Source: Prevotellaceae bacterium UBA4332 (GTDB taxonomy: Bacteria > Bacteroidota > Bacteroidia > Bacteroidales > Bacteroidaceae). Taken from it: DNA of 46,961 nt. The notes below the pieces were generated by a model. That model was not told the origin of the DNA. It did not search any database and worked only from the letters and a program-made list of their open reading frames with translations. The position numbers were made by a program, and so were the translations under genes. Location: positions 1 to 46,961 of the forward strand of contig DGTQ01000013.1 of NCBI GenBank assembly GCA_002394365.1. The letters run 5' to 3'. Of the stretch, positions 32,340 to 39,359 are shown one piece after another. Position 1 is the first letter of the stretch; every line of letters begins with the position of its first letter.

Positions 32340-32371
32340 CAAAATTATAAAATTATTTTGTTTTTTCCAAA
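32340..32371 (-). promoter_or_regulatory. consensus promoter of the structured RNA
   Basis: Minus-strand TTTG (32371-32368), 20 bases, TAATTTTG (32347-32340). One of the best promoter matches in the window, and the only such box upstream of M1. Confidence 0.75.
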
Positions 32372-32444
32372 TGAATGAAGAGAAAAAGTAGTTAAAGCCG
32401 TTTCTTGTCATGAAAATATTTTTACTGTGCTACTTATTGCGGAT

Positions 32445-32528
32445 GCTTAGCTACCAGACGTGGGTGCTAAGCAAGGACGCGCGGATGCTTAGTACCCGCA
32501 TGTGGGGGCTAAGCAAGGATAGGCATTA
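32445..32528. repeat. array of palindromic cores, 21-base period, 4 units
   Basis: Cores GCTTAGC, GCTAAGC, GCTTAGT and GCTAAGC start at 32445, 32466, 32487 and 32508, exactly 21 bases apart, alternating between the two orientations. The cores match those of the 978-1185 array; CCAGACGTGG between cores also recurs there. Confidence 0.7.
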
Positions 32529-32569
32529 CGTTTTTGCTTGCAAAAAAATTCTACTTTTTTCTACCTCCT

Positions 32570-32625
32570 AACCTCCCTAATTTGCGCTGAGCCCAGTGTT
32601 TATGCGCCTTCACGTTAGGGAGGTT
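32570..32625. repeat. palindromic repeat unit, copy 1
   Basis: AACCTCCCTAA at one end, TTAGGGAGGTT at the other, with GCTGAGCCCAGTGTTTATGC between (32586-32605). The same layout recurs at 33020-33074. Looks like a small non-coding mobile repeat (MITE-like). Confidence 0.55.
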
Positions 32626-32650
32626 GACTCTCTAAAGGTCCCTTACATAT

Positions 32651-32992
32651 CCCTTACACCTCCCTTCTTCTGTCAATTAGCAATGAGAAATTAGTAATTC
32701 AAGTTTCGGGAGTTAAAGATGAAGTTAAAATGGGAGTTATAAACCTTTGGTTTAGGGAGTTATAGGTCTTCGCCCTATGACGTGGAGTTCCTCTATTGGC
32801 GGTTCTTGCGCTCCAGTTGGTGCTCAGGCGCATAGCGGAACTGTTATCCTGCGCTTAGCGCATAACTTCCACGAGAGTAGCGAGTTAACTTCCTTTTTTT
32901 TACTTCCATTTCTACTTCCGAAAGTTAAGTTAGTAATTAGCTATTCGTCATTCTTAATTCCTCATTCTTCATTAAAAAGGGAGGTGTAAGGG
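32651..32992. repeat. 16-base perfect inverted repeat flanking 310 bases
   Basis: CCCTTACACCTCCCTT at 32651-32666 and its exact complement at 32977-32992. It nests inside the pair of palindromic units at 32570 and 33020. No gene lies between the arms. Confidence 0.55.
32802..32830. repeat. dispersed 29-base repeat, copy 2 (inverted)
   Basis: Reverse complement of the copy at 2302-2331, with a single internal mismatch. It lies in non-coding sequence. Confidence 0.6.
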
Positions 32993-33019
32993 AGGTCTGA
33001 GGGAGATTTTCGCCCCCCT

Positions 33020-33074
33020 ACCTCCCTATGCTCAGCCCAGTGTTTATGCAGGATGACGGGGGATTAGGGAGGTT
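33020..33074. repeat. palindromic repeat unit, copy 2
   Basis: ACCTCCCTA at the left, GCTCAGCCCAGTGTTTATGC at 33030-33049 (one base different from copy 1), TTAGGGAGGTT at 33064-33074. Confidence 0.55.
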
Positions 33075-33188
33075 AAAGCGTTGAAAATTGAAGATTGAAG
33101 ATTGAGAATTGAAAGATTTTTTCGTGCAATGAGCAATGAGGAATTAGCAATTAGTAATTAAGGAAATTATTGCATACTTATTCAAATA

Positions 33189-33314
33189 TGCAGAAGCAGT
33201 GGTTCTACATGTTTCTGCTGGTGCTCATGCTGCAGAACCATTAGTTCTACCTGCAGAAGCACTGGTTCTACATGCAGAAGTAATGGTTCTACACGCAGAA
33301 GTAATGGTTCTACA
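33189..33314. repeat. tandem array, 21-base period, 6 units
   Basis: Six contiguous 21-base units. The consensus is TGCAGAAGYAVTGGTTCTACA; units 1, 4, 5 and 6 match closely, unit 3 carries TGCAGAACCATTAGTTCTACC, and unit 2 is diverged (TGTTTCTGCTGG..) and reads partly as the inverse of the unit. Each unit has AGAA/TTCT arms, so it is weakly palindromic. Confidence 0.75.
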
Positions 33315-33451
33315 GAATCTACATTCTTAATTAAAATCACAGGTGGGGTATGCTTACAAGAAATCTGTGATACTGTAAAACTTTCTTGGCTGGGTTGCTG
33401 TATCCGATATTATTTTTGTACCTTTGCAGATGCTATTACTGAAGTAAATAC

Positions 33452-33494
33452 ATGAAGACAAAGCTACTAAGCAGCAATACACTGAAGGTAATCC
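33452..33494 (+). pseudogene. possible 5' gene remnant running into azlD
   Basis: A good TACCTTTG box (33419-33426) is followed 25 bases later by ATG and a frame starting MKTKLLSSNTLKVILTSS, which then continues only a short way into azlD on the opposite strand before a stop. It could be the decapitated start of a lost gene, with azlCD now occupying the rest. The evidence is thin. Confidence 0.25.
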
Positions 33495-33794
33495 TTACAT
33501 CATCACATATACTATCCCGCAACAAATGGCTGCAACTGGGAATAGTCCCAGTCCATACCATGCGGCAACGACACCTGCAAGGAGAGCCATAGCACCTGGC
33601 AGGGGCGTAGGCGTAGCGAGTATCATGTCGGGAAATGTCATGACGGCAAGCGTCACGTAAGGTACATAGTACAAGAAACTGCGCACAAAGCGATTCTTTA
33701 TCGGTCCCTTTATGAGCGCCATAGGTACTATACGTATGAGGTTTGTCACCACTATGGCAATCACCAGATATACTATGATGCTATGCTTCTCCAT
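33495..33794 (-). CDS. azlD: AzlD-family branched-chain amino acid export subunit
   Basis: Small membrane partner of AzlC, 99 residues, with three or four hydrophobic helices (IIVYLVIAIVVTNLIRIVPMALI; FLYYVPYVTLAVMTFPDMIL; GAMALLAGVVAAWYGLGLFPVAAI). The RxxPMALI and FLYYVPYAxLxxMxFP patterns are typical of AzlD. Its start overlaps the azlC stop by 14 bases. Together the pair exports branched-chain amino acids across the inner membrane. Confidence 0.88.
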   Translation of the reverse strand: MEKHSIIVYLVIAIVVTNLIRIVPMALIKGPIKNRFVRSFLYYVPYVTLAVMTFPDMILATPTPLPGAMALLAGVVAAWYGLGLFPVAAICCGIVYVMM

Positions 33795-34503
33795 CTCTCT
33801 CCTCTCCTGTCTTTATAGGTTTTAGCCATGCGGCAACGGCTGAGATGACTATCGTAAGCACAACTGTGCGCATTCCACTGCTCCATTCGCTCACCACAGG
33901 TGCCACTGCACACATCCCGCTCATCAGCAAACTCGCCATGAGCGCATACATCACGTTATGGTTTCTACGGGCTGGAGGAATGATTATTGCCAGAAACATA
34001 CCGTATAGCGACACGCTAAGCGCTGTCACCATAGGCTGAGGAAGCAAACTGCCTGCCATTATGCCCAAAGCGCAACCTGATGCCCAGAACAGCGTGGATA
34101 TCAGGGCTGCTGAATAAGTGTAGGCTGGGGGGGTATAGCCTGGATGGGCCACTGAGATACCAAACACCTCGTCTGTTATACAACAAGCCATCAACAGACG
34201 ATGCACCCACGATGTGCCTGGGGCAATTCGCTGTGACAGTGCGGCACTCATCAACATATAGCGCAAGTTTGCCACCAGCCCCATCGCCACTACCTCAACA
34301 TACGCCGCATTGACTGCCACCAGAGTATATGTGCCATATTCGCCTGCTGATGCTCTGGTAAAAAAACTGCTCAAGAATCCTTCTGATGCAGTCAGTCCTG
34401 CCTTTGCTGCTATGATGCCAAGAGAAAAGGCTACTGCCAGATAACCCATTGCTATCGGAAATCCGTCTCTTAATCCGTGAATGATTACTCCAACACTCCT
34501 CAT
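33781..34503 (-). CDS. azlC: AzlC-family branched-chain amino acid exporter
   Basis: Main permease subunit, 240 residues, with several membrane segments (GYLAVAFSLGIIAAKAGL; VAVNAAYVEVVAMGLVANLRYMLMS; SLLPQPMVTALSVSLYGMFLAIIIPPA). The signature GLVANLRYMLMSAALS and the conserved early GYLAVAFSLGI match the AzlC family. It lies first in the azlCD pair. No regulator is next to it. Confidence 0.9.
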   Translation of the reverse strand: MRSVGVIIHGLRDGFPIAMGYLAVAFSLGIIAAKAGLTASEGFLSSFFTRASAGEYGTYTLVAVNAAYVEVVAMGLVANLRYMLMSAALSQRIAPGTSWVHRLLMACCITDEVFGISVAHPGYTPPAYTYSAALISTLFWASGCALGIMAGSLLPQPMVTALSVSLYGMFLAIIIPPARRNHNVMYALMASLLMSGMCAVAPVVSEWSSGMRTVVLTIVISAVAAWLKPIKTGEERDGEA

Positions 34504-34868
34504 TTACTCCTTGGTTAGTAAATTTCGTTAGTTAATAAATCTTGTTTTGAGATTTTTCTTTATTTTCCTTTTGATTTTCTATAGATTTTTGAGTGCTGAA
34601 AGCACGTAATCGGACGCACCTTTGGTGCTACGCTTGCCAGAGCAAGAAATGAAAGCAAAGCCTTCTGTTTATTTTCCTTCCGATTTTCTTGAGATTTTCA
34701 GCTTAGATTTTTCTCTGTTAAAATCCAGTCCAAAATCCGTTTTGAAAATCTTGTCCACAAATAAGGGAAGGACTTTTTCTTATTTCGCCTTACGGCTCAG
34801 AAATCCATTAAAAATCTTTTCCAAAATCTCTTCACTCCTTTTACTCCTTAATGTTTAATCTTTTATGT
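34504..34868. other. AT-rich intergenic spacer
   Basis: No gene is supported. The sequence repeats GATTTTC and AGATTTTT motifs loosely, with a GCTGAAAGCACG/CGGACGCACC patch in the middle and TTTACTCCTTAATGTTTAATC near the GH13 stop. No promoter or hairpin stands out. Confidence 0.5.
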
Positions 34869-36560
34869 TTAACGTTTTTTTCGGTAGGAGAACTTCCACA
34901 CTCGTGCCGAGTAGGCTGGCACTACCATATCGACGCTCTGGTCGCCCTTGATGGTGAAGGTTTTTTTGTCGCCTGAGAGCAGGTCGGTGGCGGTGTATTT
35001 CTTCTCTGGTATCTCGAGGAACTCCACGGCGTGCTGAGGTATCTTTACGTCTATATCGACAGCGTTGCCGTTGAAGTTGCAGACTACGAGGAGTACCTCA
35101 TTGTCCTGCTTCCTGAGGAAGGCAAACTGCTTGTTGTTGTCGAAACGTGCCGACCACGGGTTGGCATACATGAGGTCGTAGAACATGCCGTCAACGGCTT
35201 TCTCCTTGCGTGCTATCTGCAGCACTTTCTTGTGGGTGTTGTAGATGTACTGTTCCTCTTCTGTGAGCTTGCCCTCGTCTGCTCGGCACAGGGTGTCGAT
35301 GCTCCAGTAGTCGAAGATGGTGGTGCGACCGTCCCTGCCCGAGAAACCTTCCTTATCCATGCCGCGCTCGCCGTATTCCTCTGCTGCATAGAGCATGAAG
35401 GGATTGCTGCGCATGAGAACGCTTGCCACGAGTCCTGGTATTCCCTTCTCGGCTGAGCCGGCAAAGTCGTCGGAGGCTACGCGCTGCTCGTCGTGGTTCT
35501 CGAGGAAGTAGAGCATGTGCGGGGCTATATCGTCGGTTGACTGCCATGCGCCTGTGATGAAGCTTGCCGAACCGTTGCCGCAGATGGTGTTGCGCATGGT
35601 GTCATACATGCCCACCTTGTCATAGAGGTAGTCGAAGCCTGAGCCTATGTAGTTACGATACTGGTTAGGGTCATACACCTCGCCTATGAATATTATCTCT
35701 GGATGCAGGAACTTCACCTTGTCCGTTGCCCACGCCCAGAAGGCTGAGGGCACCATCTCTGCCATGTCGCAACGGAAGCCGTCAACGCCCTTATTTGCCC
35801 AGAAGAGGAGTATGTCCGTCATCTTGTTCCATGTATCGGGTATCGGGTCGAAGTGTCCGTAGTGGGTCCAGTAATCTACGCCGTAGTTCAGCTTCACCGT
35901 CTCATACCAGTCGTTCTTGCCAGGGTTGGCATCAAAGTGGTCGTTACCCGTTGACTTAGCTGGTTCTTCCACGTAGGGCATGAGGTCGGTAGTCTGTCCG
36001 CCATTTGACTCACGCAAGTCAAAATACGGGTCGAAACGCTGCCCTGGGCAGTAGTAGAAGTTATTCTGCGGATTGAAGCCTTCATTAGTATTGTCGTCAG
36101 CACCAAGGTCTTTCACGCCCTCGGGCTTAGCGACAGACTGATACTGGCGTGCCACATGGTTGGGCACAAAGTCGATGATGACCTTCAGTCCTGCCTTGTG
36201 CGTGCGCGCTATCAGGGCTTCAAACTCCTTCATGCGCTTATCTACATCGGTGGCAAGGTCGGGGTCAACATCGTAATAGTCACAAATGGCGTAAGGCGAG
36301 CCTGCCCTACCCTTCACCACGGCTGGGTGCTGCGTAGGTATGCCGTACTTGGAGTAGTCTGTCTGCGTAGCATGGCGTATCACACCCGTAAACCATACGT
36401 GTGACATGCCGAGGTCCTTGATTTTCCTGAGCGCCTTGGCGTCAAAGTCGTTAAACTTGCCTGAGCCGTTTTCCTCGAGTGTGCCCCACTCTTTGCGTGT
36501 TGTGTTGCGATTGCCGTAAAGACGGGTGAATACCTGATAGATAAGTATCTTGTTGTTCAT
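34869..36560 (-). CDS. cytoplasmic alpha-amylase family (GH13) glycoside hydrolase
   Basis: A 563-residue enzyme of the GH13 TIM-barrel family. The four conserved regions are visible: DFVPNHV (130-136), GFRCDMAEM with nucleophile Asp265, IFIGEVY with acid/base Glu294, and FLENHDEQR with Asp357. A beta-sandwich C-terminal domain follows (about 465-563). There is no signal peptide, so it acts inside the cell, probably on glycogen or imported maltodextrins. The exact substrate cannot be read from the sequence. It is transcribed alone from the box at 36595-36602. Confidence 0.9.
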   Translation of the reverse strand: MNNKILIYQVFTRLYGNRNTTRKEWGTLEENGSGKFNDFDAKALRKIKDLGMSHVWFTGVIRHATQTDYSKYGIPTQHPAVVKGRAGSPYAICDYYDVDPDLATDVDKRMKEFEALIARTHKAGLKVIIDFVPNHVARQYQSVAKPEGVKDLGADDNTNEGFNPQNNFYYCPGQRFDPYFDLRESNGGQTTDLMPYVEEPAKSTGNDHFDANPGKNDWYETVKLNYGVDYWTHYGHFDPIPDTWNKMTDILLFWANKGVDGFRCDMAEMVPSAFWAWATDKVKFLHPEIIFIGEVYDPNQYRNYIGSGFDYLYDKVGMYDTMRNTICGNGSASFITGAWQSTDDIAPHMLYFLENHDEQRVASDDFAGSAEKGIPGLVASVLMRSNPFMLYAAEEYGERGMDKEGFSGRDGRTTIFDYWSIDTLCRADEGKLTEEEQYIYNTHKKVLQIARKEKAVDGMFYDLMYANPWSARFDNNKQFAFLRKQDNEVLLVVCNFNGNAVDIDVKIPQHAVEFLEIPEKKYTATDLLSGDKKTFTIKGDQSVDMVVPAYSARVWKFSYRKKR

Positions 36561-36594
36561 AGTTGAATACTGTTTGAGATTAAACTTGCGGTCA

Positions 36595-36602
36595 CAAAGA
36601 TA
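36595..36602 (-). promoter_or_regulatory. -7 box of the GH13 gene
   Basis: TATCTTTG on the minus strand, 34 bases before the ATG. Confidence 0.55.
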
Positions 36603-36675
36603 GTAATTTTTAGTCTCTTTTCACGTTGGATTTTAGTTAAACATGGTTAAGACCATTTTTGTGCACGTACACACT

Positions 36676-37653
36676 TCAGGATACCACGTTTTTGGGGGCA
36701 CCGAGAAGGAAGGAAACGACGTTTTCTCGTGCTATATTCATCAGTCGTTGACGTGCCGCGAGCGTAGCCCACGCTATGTGGGGGGTGATATGGCAGTTTC
36801 TTGCCGTCAGCAGCGGCGAACCGTTTACTGGAGGCTCTTCTGTGAGCACGTCTATGCCTGCAGCATATATCCTGCCCTCGTTGAGCGCATCGGCAAGTGC
36901 CTGCTCGTCTATCAGCGGTCCGCGACCAGTGTTAAGGATTATTGCCGATGGCTTCATCAGCGACAGATGCTCCTTGTTTATTATGTGCTTCGTTGCCTGC
37001 GTGAGCGGACAATGCAGACTGAGCACATCAGCCTCTCTGAACAGCTGCTCCATCGTCGCCACCTTATTTATATATATAGGCAGCTGTGACTGGTCCTTGC
37101 TTGTGAATGCCGCAACTCGCATACCCAGCGCATGGGCTATCTCTGCCGTTGCCCTGCCCGTATTGCCTAATCCTACGATGGCAAAGGTCTTGCCAGCCAG
37201 TTCCATCTGGGGCGAAACGGAGAAGGTGAAGTCTGGGCAAGTTCCCCACTCTCCCCTATGCACGGCTTCGTCATGGGCAGCGACGTTGTTGGCAATATGC
37301 AACAGGTGGGCTATGGCAAGCTGCGCCACCGAAGAGGTGCTGTATGCAGGAATGTTGGTTACGACGATACCACGCTTCTTAGCCTCAGCTACATCTACCA
37401 CGTTATAGCCAGTGGCAAGCACGCCTATGTACTTCAGCTTGGGCAGCTGTTCCATCACCTGCCTGTCAAACACCACCTTGTTGGTCAGCACTATGTCGGC
37501 ATCCTTGGCACGCTCCACGACCAGTTCTGGCGAGGTACGCTCATACATCTCAAACGCCACCTTCTCGCCATCGGGGGTAGTAATGCCCCGCCAAGGTTCC
37601 CAGCTTATGTCACCTGGGTTTGCGGCATAGCCGTCCATTTCTACTATCTTCAT
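36676..37653 (-). CDS. D-isomer-specific 2-hydroxyacid dehydrogenase
   Basis: NAD-dependent dehydrogenase, 325 residues from ATG 37653. That start gives a 4-base ATGA overlap with the gene upstream. The nucleotide-binding motif is GLGNTGRATAEIA in the middle; the catalytic Arg lies in NTGRGPLIDEQAL, the Glu in DVLTEEPP, and the His in HITPHIAWAT. Closest in pattern to glycerate/hydroxypyruvate reductases, but the substrate is uncertain. Last gene of the purL-side run. Confidence 0.88.
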   Translation of the reverse strand: MKIVEMDGYAANPGDISWEPWRGITTPDGEKVAFEMYERTSPELVVERAKDADIVLTNKVVFDRQVMEQLPKLKYIGVLATGYNVVDVAEAKKRGIVVTNIPAYSTSSVAQLAIAHLLHIANNVAAHDEAVHRGEWGTCPDFTFSVSPQMELAGKTFAIVGLGNTGRATAEIAHALGMRVAAFTSKDQSQLPIYINKVATMEQLFREADVLSLHCPLTQATKHIINKEHLSLMKPSAIILNTGRGPLIDEQALADALNEGRIYAAGIDVLTEEPPVNGSPLLTARNCHITPHIAWATLAARQRLMNIARENVVSFLLGAPKNVVS

Positions 37654-38009
37654 TGCTGCGCCTCCCATTCTTGCCATTCCTTCAGAGCCTGCTGCCAGTC
37701 GGTCTGCTCGTCCTTTGCCTCAGCCGCCTTAGCCTCCATACCCTTTTGCCTGTCGCGCTCGCGCTTTGCCTTCATATCGGCTATCGTGGCATCATCGAGT
37801 ATCTCTATAGCCCTGCGGTCTATCGCCGCATACAACTCGTCTGGACCGAATGCCTTGCCAGGCTCATTGAAGTCAGAGATGTTAAACTCATACTTCGTGC
37901 GCAGTTCGTGGCGAATCTCCTTCTGCTTGAGCCTGTTCGCCTTACACTTCATACGAAGCAGCTTGGCTATCTTGCCTATTTCTGATTGTGAATACTTGTT
38001 TCTGCCCAT
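37650..38009 (-). CDS. hypothetical helical protein, 119 aa
   Basis: A soluble, highly charged protein: an N-terminal helical segment (KYSQSEIGKIAKLLRMKCKANRLKQKEIRHELR, perhaps a helix-turn-helix-like region), then a long Lys/Glu/Ala helix rich in coiled-coil pattern to the end (KAKRERDRQKGMEAKAAEAKDEQ). I do not recognise a family. The stop overlaps the dehydrogenase ATG, so the two are coupled; the chromate-transporter gene lies 58 bases upstream. Confidence 0.6.
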   Translation of the reverse strand: MGRNKYSQSEIGKIAKLLRMKCKANRLKQKEIRHELRTKYEFNISDFNEPGKAFGPDELYAAIDRRAIEILDDATIADMKAKRERDRQKGMEAKAAEAKDEQTDWQQALKEWQEWEAQQ

Positions 38010-38067
38010 GCTTGTTTTTTTCTTTATAGGAGCTATAGATAAATTATAGGAACTATAGGGTAATTAT

Positions 38068-38643
38068 TTAGTACAGCAAAAGCAGGCCAGCGAAGGCTGC
38101 GTAAGCTATCATGCGGATAGGGTTGATATGCTTATACTTGACTCCTATCAGTGTGGCTACGAAGATGAAAAGGGAAACGCCGAAATGCCAGGAAGATACA
38201 TCTGGGCTGTTGAAGTTCTCCCTGTTACAGAGCAGGAGCGTAGCGGCTGCCATAAGTCCTACGATGGCAGGACGAAGTCCGAGAAATACACTCTGCACCA
38301 CGTTGGAGTTCATATACTTCAGGAACATCTTGCTGATAAGTATCATGAGGATTAGGCTCGGCAGGACGAGAGCAACGGTTGCGGTAATACTTCCGAGTAT
38401 GCCCATAAGCATGCTGCCCGTACTATTGTGTAAAGCCGTATAACCGCAATAGGTGGCACTGTTGATGCCTATCGGACCTGGCGTCATCTGCGATATGGCA
38501 AGGATATTAGTAAACTCCGAGGATGTCAGCCAGTGATGGTTTCTCACCACCTCATGCTGAATCAGCGAGACTATGCCATAACCTCCGCCAAAGCCAAACA
38601 GACCTATTATAAAGAATGTATAAAATAATGTTAGGTAAATCAA
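38068..38643 (-). CDS. chromate transporter family protein, second half-size subunit
   Basis: CHR-family membrane protein of 191 residues, half the length of fused ChrA. The conserved FGFGGGYGIVSLIQHEVV motif is at residues 16-33 and NILAISQMTPGPIGINSATY at about 46-65. It has about five membrane segments. Short CHR proteins work as pairs; its partner is at 38816-39349. In Bacteroidota such pairs are common and the transported anion need not be chromate. Confidence 0.88.
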   Translation of the reverse strand: MIYLTLFYTFFIIGLFGFGGGYGIVSLIQHEVVRNHHWLTSSEFTNILAISQMTPGPIGINSATYCGYTALHNSTGSMLMGILGSITATVALVLPSLILMILISKMFLKYMNSNVVQSVFLGLRPAIVGLMAAATLLLCNRENFNSPDVSSWHFGVSLFIFVATLIGVKYKHINPIRMIAYAAFAGLLLLY

Positions 38644-38815
38644 CTGAAAAAATTGAAAATTGAAGATTGAAGATTATGGCGTCAGGTCTTCAGGTCGCTT
38701 AGTCGTTTGGTCGTTTAGTCGTTTGGAGAACTTTGAACTCTTGAACTTTTTTGAACTTTTGAACTCAAACCTCACACCTTATGACCCTATGACCTTATGA
38801 CCTCAGAAATGTGAA
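38644..38815. repeat. simple-repeat spacer between the two chromate-transporter genes
   Basis: GTCGTTTGGTCGTTTAGTCGTTTGG (about 38701-38725), GAACTTTTGAACTTTTTTGAACTTTTGAACT (about 38736-38766) and TATGACCCTATGACCTTATGACC (about 38779-38801) in series. These are tandem repeats of 7-13 bases. Confidence 0.55.
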
Positions 38816-39349
38816 CTACTCCGACGGTTTAAGGAACAAACCGTAGATGTAGCCTCCTATTCCTGCGGCAAGGATGATATACACGGGGTTTACGCCAAGT
38901 CCCCATATCAGCAATGCCGATGCTATGGGAATCCAGCAGTTGAGCAGGCTTATATGTGCCTGCTTCATCATGTTGAACGTAGGGATAGCCATAAGCGCCA
39001 CCACAGCGGGACGTATGCCAGCAAAGGTGGCAGCAACCCAGGGCACGTTCTGGAAATGCTGGAAGAACATTGCTATGAGCAAGATGCAAATAAGGGAGGG
39101 CATAGCTGTACCGAGCATGGCACTGAGTGCTCCCTTCACACCACGCAACTTATAGCCTATGAAGATAGAGATATTGATGGCAAAGACGCCAGGACAACTC
39201 TGGGCTACGGCTATGAGGTCTAAGAGCATTTGCTTGTCAATCCACTTCTTCTTGTCCACCACCACCGCCTCTATCAACGGAATCATGGCATATCCACCAC
39301 CGATGGTGAACATGCCAATATAGAAGAATGATTTGAAAAGTTGCAGCAT
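38816..39349 (-). CDS. chromate transporter family protein, first half-size subunit
   Basis: 177-residue CHR-family membrane protein. The conserved FTIGGGYAMIPLIEAVVVDKKKW motif is near the N-terminus (residues 15-37) and LIAVAQSCPGVFAINISIFIGY at about 46-67. It lies 10 bases downstream of purL, so it is read on the purL transcript. It pairs with the 38068-38643 gene. Confidence 0.88.
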   Translation of the reverse strand: MLQLFKSFFYIGMFTIGGGYAMIPLIEAVVVDKKKWIDKQMLLDLIAVAQSCPGVFAINISIFIGYKLRGVKGALSAMLGTAMPSLICILLIAMFFQHFQNVPWVAATFAGIRPAVVALMAIPTFNMMKQAHISLLNCWIPIASALLIWGLGVNPVYIILAAGIGGYIYGLFLKPSE

Positions 39350-39359
39350 TACAAAAGGT

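Larger units (their letters stand above)
32372..33418. other. repeat-rich spacer between the restriction operon and azlCD
   Basis: No gene is supported. The stretch contains two 21-base-period palindrome arrays (32445-32528 and 33189-33314), two copies of a hairpin unit (32570-32625 and 33020-33074), a 16-base inverted repeat (32651-32666 with 32977-32992), one copy of the 29-base dispersed repeat (32802-32830), and ATTAGTAATT/TTCATTCTTCATT simple repeats. Confidence 0.6.

Noticed and set aside
31870..32371. tmRNA, RNase P RNA, group II intron or retron RNA as explanation for the structured region
   Set aside because: No tRNA-like end, no conserved RNase P core, no domain V and no reverse transcriptase gene in the window.
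34622..34858. 78-residue plus-strand frame between azlC and the GH13 gene
   Set aside because: Made of AT-rich repeated GATTTTC motifs, no promoter and no family pattern.
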